A stretch of DNA of 64,000 nucleotides from Arthrobacter sp. D5-1 (GTDB lineage: Bacteria; Actinomycetota; Actinomycetes; Actinomycetales; Micrococcaceae), in assembly GCF_017357425.1 (NCBI RefSeq), contig NZ_CP014571.1, forward strand, positions 2,108,001 to 2,172,000, given 5' to 3'. This document shows, in pieces, positions 32,175 to 42,762 of the stretch. Below the pieces are notes generated by a model, which worked only from the letters and a program-made list of their open reading frames with translations, made no database searches and was not told the DNA's origin. Position 1 is the first letter of the stretch. Each line of letters opens with the position of its first letter. The translations under genes and the position numbers were made by a program.

Positions 32175-33940
32175 GCGCGAGGGCCACCCATGCCCCCTAC
32201 CAGGACGCAACCCTCCCCGTGAGCGAGCGGGTAGAAGACCTCCTCGGAAGCATGACCCTGGAAGAAAAAGCCGGGCAAATGTTCCATGCCATCACTTTCG
32301 GCGGAGCATCCGTGGACGCAGGAACCCAAGGTCTGATTGCCGACGGATTCATGAGCCACTTCAACGTCCACCAACTGCCGGATGCGCGGACGGCGGCCCG
32401 GTGGCATAACGCCATTCAGGAGCTGGCATCCCGGACGAGACTGGGTATTCCCATTACAGTCTCGACGGATCCCCGGCATGCCTTCGCCGAGAACCAGGGC
32501 GCGTCCTTCGCAGCCGGCTTCTTCTCCGCATGGCCCGAGCCCATAGGCATGGCCGCACTCCGGGATCCCGAAACTGTTCGGCGCTTCGCTGACACGGCAC
32601 GCCAGGAATACCTCGCCGTTGGACTTCGGGCAGCCCTGCACCCCACCGTGGACCTCGCCACCGAACCAAGGTGGGCCAGGCAATACAGCGGCTTCGGCCA
32701 AGACCCCGAGCTCACGGGCCAGCTGGCCGCGGCCTACCTTGAGGGGTTTCAGGGCGGTTCCGTAGGCGATCAGAGTGTTGCGTGCATGACCAAACACTTC
32801 CCTGGAGGCGGGCCCCAAAAAGACGGGGAAGACCCGCACTTCCCGTATGGGCGTGAACAGGTCTATCCGGGTGGCAGGTTCGAGGACCACCTGCTGCCAT
32901 TCCGTCACGCCATCGGCGCCGGCACCAGCGCCATCATGCCCTACTACGGAATGCCCGCGGAACTACGCCGCAACGGTGAGGCCATCGAGGAAGTAGGGTT
33001 CGGGTTTAACCGACAAATGATCACCGGACTGCTGCGCGAGGAACTCGGCTACGACGGTGTGGTGTGCACTGACTGGGGGCTCCTGCACGACTCGGACGTG
33101 TTCGGCATGAATCTGCCCGCCAGGGCCTGGGGCGTTGAGCACCTCTCCGTTGATGACCGCATAATCAAGGCCATTGAAGCGGGCTGCGACCAGTTCGGTG
33201 GAGAAGCCTGCCCCGAAATCCTCGTGGCCCTGGTGAAGTCGGGCCGCATCCGGGTACAGCGCATCGACGAATCAGTGCGGCGGTTGCTGAAGGTCAAATT
33301 CGAGCTCGGGCTCTTTGAGAACCGCTACGTGGATGAGGAAGAAGCTGTAGCCGTCGTGGGCAACGCAGAATTCCGTGAGGAGGGCCTCAAAGCACAGAGT
33401 CGGTCCGTGGTGGCTCTCAAAACTGTATCGGGTGTCTTGCCGTTGAGCTCCTCGACTCGTGTGTACCTGGAGGGGATGCCGCCCGATGCCTTCGCTGATT
33501 GTGCTGTCATCGCACCTACTCCGGACGATGCCGACGTCGCGATTGTCCGTCTCGATGCCCCTTACGAGCCACGCAATGATCTGTTCCTTGAAGCGATGTT
33601 CCATGCCGGGAGCCTGGAGTTCGATGCCACTACCGTGGCACGTATTGAAGAACTCGCTTCGAAAGCACCCGTGGTCCTTGCGATCAACCTCGACCGTCCG
33701 GCGATACTCACGCCGCTGGAACCGCACTGTACGGCTCTCTTGGCCACGTTCGGAGTCTCCGATCAGGCCCTCGTGCGGGTGCTGACAGGCAAGGCAAATC
33801 CCGAAGGCCGGCTTCCCTTTGAATTGCCACGATCAACTCAAGCCGTCCTTGAGGCCCACAGCGATGAACCGGGTGGTACCCGGGATCCTTTGTACGCCTA
33901 TGGTTACGGGCTGAATCGACTGGAACGCAACAGCACGTAA
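32171..33940 (+). CDS. GH3 family glycoside hydrolase (beta-glucosidase-like)
   Basis: GH3 enzymes are retaining exo-beta-glycosidases. This 589-residue protein begins with a typical GH3 entry (VSERVEDLLGSMTLEEKAGQMFH), has CMTKHFPGGGPQKDGEDPHF with the Lys-His substrate motif, and the nucleophile expected at Asp301 (GVVCTDWG). The C-terminal alpha/beta domain is present, but the fibronectin-like third domain of large family members is absent. No signal peptide. Coupled to the GH78 gene, it could remove the glucose left after rhamnose is cleaved from a disaccharide-decorated phenolic (inference). Confidence 0.9.
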   Translation: MSARATHAPYQDATLPVSERVEDLLGSMTLEEKAGQMFHAITFGGASVDAGTQGLIADGFMSHFNVHQLPDARTAARWHNAIQELASRTRLGIPITVSTDPRHAFAENQGASFAAGFFSAWPEPIGMAALRDPETVRRFADTARQEYLAVGLRAALHPTVDLATEPRWARQYSGFGQDPELTGQLAAAYLEGFQGGSVGDQSVACMTKHFPGGGPQKDGEDPHFPYGREQVYPGGRFEDHLLPFRHAIGAGTSAIMPYYGMPAELRRNGEAIEEVGFGFNRQMITGLLREELGYDGVVCTDWGLLHDSDVFGMNLPARAWGVEHLSVDDRIIKAIEAGCDQFGGEACPEILVALVKSGRIRVQRIDESVRRLLKVKFELGLFENRYVDEEEAVAVVGNAEFREEGLKAQSRSVVALKTVSGVLPLSSSTRVYLEGMPPDAFADCAVIAPTPDDADVAIVRLDAPYEPRNDLFLEAMFHAGSLEFDATTVARIEELASKAPVVLAINLDRPAILTPLEPHCTALLATFGVSDQALVRVLTGKANPEGRLPFELPRSTQAVLEAHSDEPGGTRDPLYAYGYGLNRLERNST

Positions 33941-34233
33941 GGAGAACGCTCGATGTTCGGCTGACTCAATCGTGTGGCGCAGTCGCCGACTCGCCTCGGT
34001 TCTGATCTAGTGTCGTGTCGTCACTACTGCGGCGTGGTGCCGGGCAAGAGTGGATGCGGTGTCGACCTAGCATAGTTTTCGAAGGAACCGGCTGTCCTGG
34101 TAGGGATGAGACATTCGAAGCGAATCAGCCGGGTTTCTCCATGAACGGGAGGTCTCGAAGCTACTTTTGCTCCTGGAATTTAGCCGCCGATGACGGAGAT
34201 TCGGTCAACCTGCTCAGTCTTGGAAAAAGTGGT
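33941..34233. other. Intergenic stretch without a supportable gene
   Basis: Nearly 300 bases between the GH3 gene and the decayed DUF4192 gene. I see no convincing open frame, promoter or hairpin. Confidence 0.4.
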
Positions 34234-35265
34234 TTATGCCATGTCGAGTCGGGTCTTGTAGGCGGTGTTTTTGTTGGTGTTCCAGCCTGCGATGATTCCG
34301 GCTCCGAGCATGTGGTCGGTGAGACTGGCGAAGCGGTATCCGGGGTCTGTGTCGAGGGCGAGCTGCATATATTGGTGTGCTTTGGATCCTCGGCCTTCCC
34401 ACCAGTTGATGTAGCCGATGGTGGTGAGGATAGGGGCTGCGTGTTGCGGGCTGGTTCTGGTGTAGGAGTGTAGGAGGAGTTGTTGTGCCCATTCGATCCG
34501 TGACCACCTGGGCGCGGTTTGGGTTTGGGCGAAGAGGATGTGTTGGGGTGGTTCGTTGATGCCGGGGATGTCGGCCATGAGCCGGTCTCGGATGTGGGGG
34601 AATTGGAAGTTTGCGATGAGGGTGATGCAGGCTTCGTCGGTGGGGAAGTCGCTTGACTCCAGCATGGTTGTCCAGAGGCCGCTCGCTTGTTGCGCAGCTT
34701 CTTGAGGTGTCTGGGCTCGGATGATGCTCATGCAGTTTTCGACGGCGATCGCGTGGTCTGCTTCGTGGGTCGGTGCTGGAAGGACGATCCGGTTGGTGGG
34801 TTCTATGGTGCTGCCGCGGTAGATGAATTCGGCGTTGACGCGGCTGTATTCGGTGGTGCTGATGGGCAGGCTGATGTCTTGTCCGGGCTCGCTGTCCTAG
34901 GGGGAGTAGGTTTCGTCGCTGACGAAGATTCCGTCGCGTATGGTGATGCCGTTCTCGGCGAGGACTCCGGTGAGCGCGGCAATGGTCGCTGCATGTGGTT
35001 TGGGCTGGCCGGGTTCAAAGTGGGCTGAGGTGTAGAGGGCGAAGACGATGCTTGTCGCGCTGGTGTCACTGGTGAGGTAGCTGCTGACGGTGCGGGCGTA
35101 GGGGAGTTCCGTGCCGGGTTGACGGGGGAGGTCGATGCGGAGGGTGGCTCCGACCTTGCCTTTGTCCAGGGCGATGCAGACCAGACTCTCTTGGGGCCAG
35201 AACCCCAGGGTGTGCCCGATGAAGCTCAGTAGATCTGCCGGGTCCTTGATGGTGAGCGCATCCAT
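34234..35265 (-). pseudogene. DUF4192 gene interrupted by one stop codon
   Basis: Reading from ATG 35265 (MDALTIKDPADLLSFIGHTLGFWPQ, a typical DUF4192 opening) the frame runs without shift to 34234, broken only by TAG at 34897-34899. In the second copy near 43.3 kb the same place reads CCC TAT GAC, so here a Tyr codon has become amber. The rest (VNAEFIYRGSTIEPTNRI, ALMANFQFPHIRD-like IANFQFPHIRDRLMADIPG) is intact. DUF4192 is a widespread actinobacterial protein of unknown function, common on accessory DNA. It may be inactive, or the two halves may be made separately. Confidence 0.82.
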
Positions 35266-35759
35266 TGTCCTTATCCTTTGCCCGTGTGCTGATTCTGTGG
35301 TCTTGTGGGCCGTTCTGATAGGGACCCGTGCGCCGGTAGAGGGCTGGAGTGCAAATCGGGGGACCGGGCCGATCCGGAAAGTTCGGAAGGGGACAAGTGG
35401 CGTAGGAGCGCCGAGCGAACTTTCCAGACCGGCGCTGGCATGTCAGCGCCTTGGCTGCGCGGCGGCCCGTCCAGCGATGGTCGGGATATCAGAATGACAA
35501 ACAGCGTTGTTGCTTCTGGCTATTCATGGAGGGGTCATGACCTCACGTCATGACGTCAGTGAGAGCGCTCCTTTGCCTGAAGGTGATCAGTAAGGACGCG
35601 TCGCCTTTTAGGTTCGTCCAATTCCAGTGCGCGGTCTCGGAGAGCCAAGGGTGTGATTTCCCAACCTCTCACTTGAAGTCTGGCCGCCGCAGATGCCGCT
35701 GGATAGCGTAAACGATGATCCCATCGGTAGCTGCCGGTTCGCCTCAGAGGAGGAATACT
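35266..35759. repeat. Gap holding the upstream half of a divergent repeat
   Basis: No gene is supported. The 5' flank of the decayed DUF4192 gene (about 35281-35460) resembles the flank of the second copy (about 43700-43880), sharing blocks such as GGAAAGTTCG, GAGCGCCGAGCGAA and GTCAGCGCCTTGG. So the duplicated unit includes upstream DNA as well as the gene. Confidence 0.6.
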
Positions 35760-35936
35760 ATGGGTCTCGGCGACAAAGTCGGGAATGCGGGGAGAAAGCT
35801 TGCCGGTAAGGTCAAAGAAGCCACCGGCAGGGCAAACGGTGACGACCGCCTCAGGGCCGAAGGAAAAAGGGACCAGCTCAGGGCGGACCTCAGACAGGCT
35901 GTCGAGAAGGTGAAGGACGCGTTCAAGAAGCGCTGA
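35760..35936 (+). CDS. CsbD-family small stress protein
   Basis: A 58-residue, highly charged protein (GLGDKVGNAGRKLAGKVKEATGRANGDDRLRAEGKRDQLRADLRQ in part) that matches the CsbD family, with repeats of amphipathic helix sequence. GAGGAGGAA lies seven bases before ATG 35760, which fixes the start; the frame is open further upstream. CsbD proteins are general stress-induced in other bacteria, with no clear biochemical role. It stands alone between two gap regions. Confidence 0.88.
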   Translation: MGLGDKVGNAGRKLAGKVKEATGRANGDDRLRAEGKRDQLRADLRQAVEKVKDAFKKR

Positions 35937-36284
35937 CCACCGGTAAACGCCAGGCTGTTTTCTACGTCGAATGTAGATGCGACAGCATCGATAATCATTG
36001 CGACGACAACGAACCCAAGGTCAGGCACAGCTCGGCAGCTTGGCCTTCAGGACAAACTGGTCAAGGTCGGCTGCTCCCGGAAGCCCATCCTGCACGTCGC
36101 AATGTGATGGTTTTTCCATGAGCTCAGCATGCAGTCGGTAGAGCCTCGACGGTCATCCGCAGGACCTAAGCGGGGGAAGGTGACTGTTGCTGTGCCGCGG
36201 CATGCGGGGTCTGAGGGTTCCAACGTGGCCATGACCTCACAATGGTAGGAGCGCCGTAACATTCGTGCCCAGCAGTTCGGAGCC
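35937..36284. other. Gap upstream of the iron operon
   Basis: No convincing gene. A short minus-strand frame overlaps it but shows no protein signature. It ends at the iron-regulated promoter. Confidence 0.4.
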
Positions 36285-36314
36285 TTGGACGCTTAGGCAT
36301 GGCTAACCTAAACT
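36285..36314 (+). promoter_or_regulatory. Iron-regulated promoter with DtxR/IdeR box
   Basis: TTAGGCATGGCTAACCTAA (36293-36311) matches 16 of 19 positions of the DtxR/IdeR consensus (TTAGGTTAGGCTAACCTAA). It lies over a possible promoter, TTGGAC (36285-36290) and TAAACT (36309-36314) with an 18-bp spacer, so repressor binding would block transcription when iron is plentiful. The box is seen directly; regulator identity is from the known consensus. Confidence 0.87.
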
Positions 36315-36364
36315 TCCTGGGAGGGTCCCCGATCTCTCTCCGACAGTTTGCAGAAAGTATCCCC

Positions 36365-37411
36365 ATGAAAATTCCCAATATTGCGCTGGCCAAAATTGCA
36401 CTCGTTGCCACCGCCACCCTCGGCCTCGCAGCCTGCGGCTCCAATGCTTCGACTGCCCCCGCGTCGTCCGAACCTGCTGCCGCCGATGGCATCACGGTGT
36501 ACAACGCCCAGCACGAAAGCCTGACCAAAGAATGGATCGCCGCCTTTACCAAGGAGACGGGAATCAAGGTCACCTTGCGCCAGGGGTCGGACACTGAAAT
36601 GTCCAACCAGATCATTCAGGAGGGCGCAGCCTCGCCTGCTGACGTCTTCCTGACGGAGAATTCCCCGGCCATGGCTCAGGTTGAAAACGCCGGCCTCTTC
36701 GCCGACGTAGACAAGACCACCATTGACCAGGTGCCCGCAGAGTTCCGTCCTTCCACCGGCAAATGGACCGGTATCGCAGCCCGCTCCACCGTGTTGGTGT
36801 ACGACAAAAACAAGATCAGCGAAGACAAGCTACCCAAGTCCATGCTGGATTTGGCCAACCCGGAGTGGAAGGGCAAGTGGGCAGCGTCGCCCACCGGCGC
36901 CGACTTCCAGGCCATAGTCTCCGCGCTGTTGGAACTGAAGGGCGAAGCCGCCACTGAGGCATGGCTTAAAGGCATGAAGGACAACTTCAAGGCCTACAAG
37001 GGCAACGGCACGGCCATGAAGGCTGTTAACGCCGGCGAAGTTGATGCCGCGTTGATCTACCACTACTACTACTACGGCGACCAGGCCAAGACCGGCGAGA
37101 ACTCCAAGAACGTCACGCCGTACTACTTCAAGAACCAGGATCCGGGTGCCTTCGTATCTGTGTCCGGAGGTGGCGTGCTGAAGTCCTCCAAAAAGGCAGC
37201 CGACGCCCAGGCTTTCCTGAAGTTCATCACGGGCAAGAAGGGCCAGGAGATCCTGAAGACCGGCACGTCCTTCGAATACGCCATCGCCTCGCAGGTTGAG
37301 GCAAACGAGAAGCTGGTTCCCATCAAGGAACTGCAGGCTCCCGTGGTTGATCCGGCAAAGCTGAACTCCTCCAAGGTCACGGACCTGATGACCCAGGCGG
37401 GACTGCTGTAA
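36365..37411 (+). CDS. Iron(III) ABC transporter substrate-binding lipoprotein (FbpA type)
   Basis: The 348-residue protein has a lipoprotein signal (LGLAAC, Cys24) and a ferric-binding fold ([23 protein letters not shown]..., [13 protein letters not shown]). The tyrosine-rich [10 protein letters not shown] segment is where FbpA-like proteins ligate iron. ATG 36365 is chosen because an earlier in-frame ATG lies within the iron box. It is the first gene of an operon with permease, ATPase and an A/T/acyltransferase fusion, and the iron box upstream agrees with its role in iron capture. Confidence 0.93.
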   Translation: MKIPNIALAKIALVATATLGLAACGSNASTAPASSEPAAADGITVYNAQHESLTKEWIAAFTKETGIKVTLRQGSDTEMSNQIIQEGAASPADVFLTENSPAMAQVENAGLFADVDKTTIDQVPAEFRPSTGKWTGIAARSTVLVYDKNKISEDKLPKSMLDLANPEWKGKWAASPTGADFQAIVSALLELKGEAATEAWLKGMKDNFKAYKGNGTAMKAVNAGEVDAALIYHYYYYGDQAKTGENSKNVTPYYFKNQDPGAFVSVSGGGVLKSSKKAADAQAFLKFITGKKGQEILKTGTSFEYAIASQVEANEKLVPIKELQAPVVDPAKLNSSKVTDLMTQAGLL

Positions 37412-37415
37412 TTCG

Positions 37416-39014
37416 GTGACAACCAAGTTTACGGTTTCCGGCCGGCCAGGTCCGGGAAACACGCCGATGGCGGGCAAGGGCAAGCGCCTTCGCCCGCCTT
37501 TCGGCGTTTCCGCCGTATCGGTCCTGGCGGTCCTGATCGCCTTCTTTTCGCTGATCCCGCTCGGCTACGTGGTCTACATGACCGTCGCGACCGGGTGGGA
37601 CACCGCCGTCGAACTCATAGTCCGTCCGCGCGTTGGCGAGCTTCTCCTAAACACGATTCTGCTAACCGTACTGACCGTTCCGCTATGCCTTGTGCTCGGT
37701 GTTGGTGGGGCTTGGCTGGTGGAGCGCACTACCTTGCGTGGCCGCACATGGTGGGCTGTTGCGCTGGCTGCGCCACTGGCAGTTCCGGCGTTCGTGAACA
37801 GCTATGCGTGGGTGTCCGCGATACCGTCGCTGGAGGGCATATGGTCTGGCGTGCTGATCGCCACGCTGTCCTACTTCCCTTTGGTGTACATTCCAGCCGC
37901 GGCAACGCTAAGCAGGCTGGACCCCGCTATTGAGCAGTCCGCGGCTTCGTTGGGCCTGGGTCCTTGGGCAGTGTTCCTCAGGGTGGTTATGCCGCAGCTC
38001 CGCATTGCCATGACCGGTGGCGCCCTGCTGGTGGCGTTGCATCTCCTCGCGGAGTATGGAGCCTTCGCGATGATCCGCTTTGATACCTTCACGACGGCGA
38101 TCATGGTTCAGTTCCAGTCGACGTTCAACGGCACCGCCGGAAACATGCTGGCCAGCGTCCTTGTTTTCCTGTGCTTGGTCCTGCTCCTGGCCGAGGTGAA
38201 GAGCCGCGGTACGGCCCGTTACGCAAGGATCGGTTCGGGCGCACAGGCGAAGGCAACAAGGCTGGAGCTGGGTAGGTTCCAGGCCCCAGCCCAGTTGGCC
38301 ATGCTTGCTGTCACGATCCTGGCTTTCGGCGTGCCGGTCTGGATGGTCCTGCGCTGGATCGCTGCGGGTGGCCCGGAGGTGTGGGTGGTCGGCGAGTTCG
38401 CCCCGGCATTGCTGCAAACCCTTCTGTATGGGGCTGCCGGCGCGGTGGCCACCACCGTGGTGGCGTTCCCCATGGCATACCTTGCGGTCAGGCGGCCCAG
38501 CTGGTTCAGCAAGGTCCTGGAGCTGTCCAACTATGTAACGAGCTCGCTGCCGGGCATTGTTGTGGGCTTGGCGTTCGTCACCGTCAGCATCAGGGTTCTG
38601 CCGGGCATCTATCAGTCAGCAGGGGTCCTGGTTGCGGCGTACGTGCTGCTGTTCCTTCCCCGGGCACTGGTGAACCTTCGGGCGGGCCTTGCCCAGGCAC
38701 CCAAGGAGTTGGATGAGGCCGCGCAATCTCTGGGCAAGGCTCCGATGGCGTCATTTTTCAGGGTCACTTTGCGGCTCACAGCCCCTGCGGCTGCCGGCGG
38801 TGCGGCGTTGGTGTTCCTTGCCATTGTCAACGAGTTGACGGCGACGCTTCTGCTCTCGCCGAACGGGACCCGGACCCTGGCCACCGAATTTTGGAGCAAG
38901 AGCAGCGAGATCGACTATGCCGGCGCAGCACCTTATGCGCTGTTGATGATCCTGCTCTCGGCCCCCATGACCTACCTGCTCTTCCATCAGTCCAAGAAAG
39001 TTGCCGGACAGTGA
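37416..39014 (+). CDS. Iron ABC transporter permease (FbpB type)
   Basis: At 532 residues this is the fused two-half permease of ferric importers: about 12 helices, with an EAA-type loop in each half ([30 protein letters not shown] and [28 protein letters not shown], shown here by their ends). A GTG start lies four bases after the previous stop. Its TGA overlaps the GTG of the ATPase gene. It would form the membrane channel for iron delivered by the upstream lipoprotein. Confidence 0.93.
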   Translation: MTTKFTVSGRPGPGNTPMAGKGKRLRPPFGVSAVSVLAVLIAFFSLIPLGYVVYMTVATGWDTAVELIVRPRVGELLLNTILLTVLTVPLCLVLGVGGAWLVERTTLRGRTWWAVALAAPLAVPAFVNSYAWVSAIPSLEGIWSGVLIATLSYFPLVYIPAAATLSRLDPAIEQSAASLGLGPWAVFLRVVMPQLRIAMTGGALLVALHLLAEYGAFAMIRFDTFTTAIMVQFQSTFNGTAGNMLASVLVFLCLVLLLAEVKSRGTARYARIGSGAQAKATRLELGRFQAPAQLAMLAVTILAFGVPVWMVLRWIAAGGPEVWVVGEFAPALLQTLLYGAAGAVATTVVAFPMAYLAVRRPSWFSKVLELSNYVTSSLPGIVVGLAFVTVSIRVLPGIYQSAGVLVAAYVLLFLPRALVNLRAGLAQAPKELDEAAQSLGKAPMASFFRVTLRLTAPAAAGGAALVFLAIVNELTATLLLSPNGTRTLATEFWSKSSEIDYAGAAPYALLMILLSAPMTYLLFHQSKKVAGQ

Positions 39015-40180
39015 CCGAACAATCTCCACCCAGGCTGCCCGCCCCACGGGTTGCGCCCACAGTGGCTCCCACCACGAACACGCACTTGGACATCTCCGAT
39101 GTCACTAAGAACTTCGGTTCCCAGTCGGTGTTGAAGGGCGTCAACCTGTCCGTCGCATTGGGGGGAACCACCGCCATCGTTGGACCTTCCGGCTCGGGTA
39201 AGACCACGCTGTTACGGCTTATTGCAGGCTTCGAACATCCTGACACCGGGACCATCAGCCTCAATGGTTCCACCGTTGCCGGCAACGGAGTCCGGGTTCC
39301 GGCGCACAAGCGGCAGGTGGGCTATGTTGCCCAGGACGGTGCCCTGTTTCCGCACCTTTCGGTGGGGCAGAACATCGCCTTCGGGCTGGATTCCGGAAAG
39401 CTCGACGGCGGTCGGCGGGCGGTGGGTGCCCGCGTTCAGGAACTGCTCGAGATGGTGTCGTTGGAAGGTTCCATGGCGAAGCGGCGCCCGCACCAGCTTT
39501 CCGGCGGCCAGCAGCAACGGGTTGCGCTGGCGCGCGCTCTAGCGCGGGAACCGAAGCTCATGTTGTTGGATGAGCCGTTCTCGGCCCTTGACGCGGGCCT
39601 TCGAGTCGCAACGCGGCGTTCGGTGGCTGAGGTGCTGAGCGCCGCAGGCGTGACCACCATCCTCGTGACCCATGATCAGGCCGAAGCATTGTCGTTTGCG
39701 GACCAGGTAGCAATCATGCGGGGTGGAAAACTGGCGCAGATCGGCAATCCCTTTGTGGTGTACACCCGCCCGGCGGACCGCGCCACTGCCGAGTTCCTCG
39801 GTGACGCCGTCATTCTGGACGCATGGTTGGAGGGATCACTGGCCACGTGTTCACTCGGCGGGATTCCGGTGCGCCGTCCCCCTGCACAGGGACGGGTGCA
39901 GCTGATGCTGCGGCCGGAACAGATCCGCATCGCCCCCGACGGACCCATCCGCGGAGTCGTTGTGGACACGGATTACTTCGGACCCGAGACCACTGTCCGC
40001 ATCAAGCTCGCGGCCTATAGCGCTGCCGACGGCGGAGTCTCTGGTAATGGCCACCGCTACCCCGGCGGCGGTGAGGTGATCACCATCCGGCACTGGAACG
40101 CTTCGATTACCAAGCCCGGGACGGAACTGTGCCTTCGCGTTGTCGGCGAGGGAGTGGCCTTTCCCCAGGAGATTCAATGA
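39011..40180 (+). CDS. Iron ABC transporter ATP-binding protein (FbpC type)
   Basis: The 389-residue ATPase has Walker [10 protein letters not shown], the signature [15 protein letters not shown], Walker [14 protein letters not shown] and the switch histidine VTHDQAEA. The C-terminal part ([15 protein letters not shown]) is the TOBE-type domain of this class. GTG 39011 overlaps the permease stop (GTGA). Its own stop overlaps the next ATG (ATGA), so the four iron genes are translationally linked. Confidence 0.95.
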   Translation: MTEQSPPRLPAPRVAPTVAPTTNTHLDISDVTKNFGSQSVLKGVNLSVALGGTTAIVGPSGSGKTTLLRLIAGFEHPDTGTISLNGSTVAGNGVRVPAHKRQVGYVAQDGALFPHLSVGQNIAFGLDSGKLDGGRRAVGARVQELLEMVSLEGSMAKRRPHQLSGGQQQRVALARALAREPKLMLLDEPFSALDAGLRVATRRSVAEVLSAAGVTTILVTHDQAEALSFADQVAIMRGGKLAQIGNPFVVYTRPADRATAEFLGDAVILDAWLEGSLATCSLGGIPVRRPPAQGRVQLMLRPEQIRIAPDGPIRGVVVDTDYFGPETTVRIKLAAYSAADGGVSGNGHRYPGGGEVITIRHWNASITKPGTELCLRVVGEGVAFPQEIQ

Positions 40181-42762
40181 CAACAACAACGCTCGACCTT
40201 GCACCCGTTCCCTTTGCCGCGCAGCTTGCCCGTTTCGGAGATAGCCCGGCCATTCGCGGTGGCTCGCGCACCATCTCGTACGCAGAGCTTGCAGATCTGG
40301 TAGCTACGACCGCAGCCCGGCTCGGCCCTGTCCGTCGGCTTGTTGCACTGACCGCCTCGAATGACGTGGACTCACTGGTTGCCTACCTGGCCGCGCTGAC
40401 CGGAAACCACGCGATCATCCTCCTGCCCGCGGACAAGCCCGCTGCGCTCGAATCGCTCGTGGCCGCGTATGACCCGGACGTCATCATGCGTTCAGGGGCC
40501 GGCGAACCTGTGCTGGAGGAACGCCGGCCCGGGACCCGGCATGAACTCCACCCTGAGCTGGCACTACTCCTCAGCACCTCCGGCTCCACAGGCTCACCCA
40601 AGCTGGTCAGGCTTTCATTGGAAAACCTGCAGTCCAACGCCGAGTCCATTGCCGAGTATCTGGGCATAGGTCCACACGACCGGGCAGCCACCACGCTGCC
40701 GATGTCTTACTGCTACGGCCTGTCGGTGATCAACAGCCACCTCCTCCGGGGCGCATCGCTGGTGGTGACCGACTTGTCCGTGGTGGACCCGTGCTTCTGG
40801 AATCTTTTCCACGCCGAAGGGGCTACATCGTTTGCCGCCGTGCCCTACACCTTTGAGCTGCTTAAACGTGTGGGCTTCGCGGACATGGACCTGCCCTCGC
40901 TCCGTTATGTGACCCAGGCCGGTGGTCGCCTGAGCCCGGACAATGTTCGAGACTACGCTGGGCTTGGTGCACGACGGGGCTGGGACCTCGTTGTCATGTA
41001 CGGACAGACCGAAGCCACCGCCAGAATGGCCTACCTGCCACCGGACCTCGCCGCTGAACATCCACAGGCCATCGGAGTTCCGGTGCCCGGTGGAACATTC
41101 CGGCTTGAACATGTTCCCGGACTCGAAGAGTCTGAGCTGATTTACGCCGGACCAAACGTCATGCTCGGCTACGCCGAAAGTCCTCAGGACCTGGCCTTGG
41201 GACGGACCGTAGCTGAACTCCGAACGGGGGACCTGGCCAAGCGCACCCCCAACGGGCTCTACGAGATCGTGGGCAGACGAAGCCGTTTCATCAAAGTGGT
41301 CGGTCTTCGGGTGGACTTGGGCCACGTCGAGCGCATTCTGAGCGGGTTGGGGGTTTGCGCGGCCGTAGCAGGCACAGACGGCCAGCTCGTTGCCGCAGTT
41401 GAAGGGGATCACGATCTCGCCCTGATAGCAAAGACCGTCGCCCATGACCTTGGGCTGCCGCGCGCCGCCGTCGACCTCCATCCCGTCCCCGAGATACCCC
41501 GGCTGGCGAACGGAAAGCCTGACTACCCTGCCATCATCGCTATGGCGTCCCGACCGGAGATGCCAGCCAACGAGCCACCTCCGCCTCACGCCGGCACGGA
41601 CGTGCGGACGATCTTCGCCGAAGTACTCGAAACGGCCAACGTCACGGACACGGACACCTTCGTGTCGCTCGGCGGAGACTCACTCTCGTACGTCGCGGCC
41701 TCAGTTCGCCTGGAGCAGGAACTCGGTTACCTTCCGCGGGGATGGCATCTGATGCCCATCCGCGAGCTCACCCCCGGACTGAAACAGGCCGAGCGCGCCG
41801 GGCATACCGCCAAACCGATCCATGGGCGGGTACGCACATGGCAAAAGCGGTTGCTTGCACCGATGGAGACAAGCGTCGTCCTGCGGGCAGTGGCCATCGT
41901 CTTCATCGTTTCCACGCACATCGGCCTGTTCTCCTGGGAAGGAACAGCTCACGTACTGATGGCCCTCGCCGGCTACAACTTTGCCCGTTTCCAGCTTGAG
42001 GGAAATCGGCGTTCCCGTTTCCGACGGCACTTGCGGGCCATTGCCCGGATCGTGGTTCCCAGCGTGGCGGTGATAGCAGTCGCGTTCGCTGTCACTGATG
42101 ACTACGGCTGGCACAACGTTCTTCTTCTGAACTCACTCGTCGGCCCGCAAGGGTGGACAGACATGTCCCGCTTCTGGTTCGTCGAGGTGCTGGTTCACAT
42201 CCTTCTCGGACTTGCGCTGCTTCTGGCTATCCCGGCCGTCGATCGGGCCATGCGTAGATGGCCTTGGGCCTTCCCGCTCGCGTTGGCGGGCTTGGATCTC
42301 CTGCAACGGTTCGACGTCGTTGAGCTGCCCTATCCCGGCCAGGGGCCTGTTCTGTGGCTCTTCGCCTTCGGCTGGGCTGCCGCCGTGTCCCACACGCTCC
42401 GGCAGCGCATTCTTCTCACCGCCGTTGCCCTATGCACGATCCCGGGATCCTTCGAAGACACCTACCGCAGCGCCACGATTCTCGCGGGCTTCCTCGTTCT
42501 CCTCTGGATTAACACCATGCCCCTCCCGCGCGGCATGCACAGGTTCGTCGCCCTACTGGCCAGTGCTTCCCTGTATATATACGTCACCCATTGGCTCGTA
42601 TACCCAATGGTCATTCAGATTGATAAGGGTCTGGCGGTGTGGGCATCCCTGGCCGTCGGCGTGGCCTATTGGGCTCTTATGAGCAGGGTCATGGGGGCTG
42701 CGGAAAGTTGGCTGCGACCAGCGCGTCCAACTGCTGTTGAGCGACCTGGTTCCATGTCCTGA
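40177..42762 (+). CDS. Adenylation / carrier / membrane acyltransferase-3 fusion protein
   Basis: An 861-residue protein with three parts. An AMP-binding domain (residues 10-460) has TSGSTGSPK (about 132-141), YGQTEAT (from 275), LRTGDLAK, GRRSRFIKVVGLR and the catalytic-type Lys447 in NGKPDY. A carrier domain (about 475-545) has LGGDSLSYV with phosphopantetheine Ser502. The C-terminal part (from about 563) has around ten membrane helices with acyltransferase-3 marks (Arg570, His581 in LRAVAIVFIVSTH). It starts inside the FbpC stop, so it should be iron-regulated. A reading is that it activates an acid, holds it as a thioester and transfers it at the membrane, like a one-chain DltA/DltC/DltB; siderophore or surface-acyl modification are both possible. 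Substrate unknown. Confidence 0.88.
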   Translation: MTTTTLDLAPVPFAAQLARFGDSPAIRGGSRTISYAELADLVATTAARLGPVRRLVALTASNDVDSLVAYLAALTGNHAIILLPADKPAALESLVAAYDPDVIMRSGAGEPVLEERRPGTRHELHPELALLLSTSGSTGSPKLVRLSLENLQSNAESIAEYLGIGPHDRAATTLPMSYCYGLSVINSHLLRGASLVVTDLSVVDPCFWNLFHAEGATSFAAVPYTFELLKRVGFADMDLPSLRYVTQAGGRLSPDNVRDYAGLGARRGWDLVVMYGQTEATARMAYLPPDLAAEHPQAIGVPVPGGTFRLEHVPGLEESELIYAGPNVMLGYAESPQDLALGRTVAELRTGDLAKRTPNGLYEIVGRRSRFIKVVGLRVDLGHVERILSGLGVCAAVAGTDGQLVAAVEGDHDLALIAKTVAHDLGLPRAAVDLHPVPEIPRLANGKPDYPAIIAMASRPEMPANEPPPPHAGTDVRTIFAEVLETANVTDTDTFVSLGGDSLSYVAASVRLEQELGYLPRGWHLMPIRELTPGLKQAERAGHTAKPIHGRVRTWQKRLLAPMETSVVLRAVAIVFIVSTHIGLFSWEGTAHVLMALAGYNFARFQLEGNRRSRFRRHLRAIARIVVPSVAVIAVAFAVTDDYGWHNVLLLNSLVGPQGWTDMSRFWFVEVLVHILLGLALLLAIPAVDRAMRRWPWAFPLALAGLDLLQRFDVVELPYPGQGPVLWLFAFGWAAAVSHTLRQRILLTAVALCTIPGSFEDTYRSATILAGFLVLLWINTMPLPRGMHRFVALLASASLYIYVTHWLVYPMVIQIDKGLAVWASLAVGVAYWALMSRVMGAAESWLRPARPTAVERPGSMS

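Noticed and set aside
34234..35265. DUF4192 read as two separate functional genes
   Set aside because: Both parts are in the same frame and joined by one TAG where the second copy has a Tyr codon, so one damaged gene is the simpler reading.
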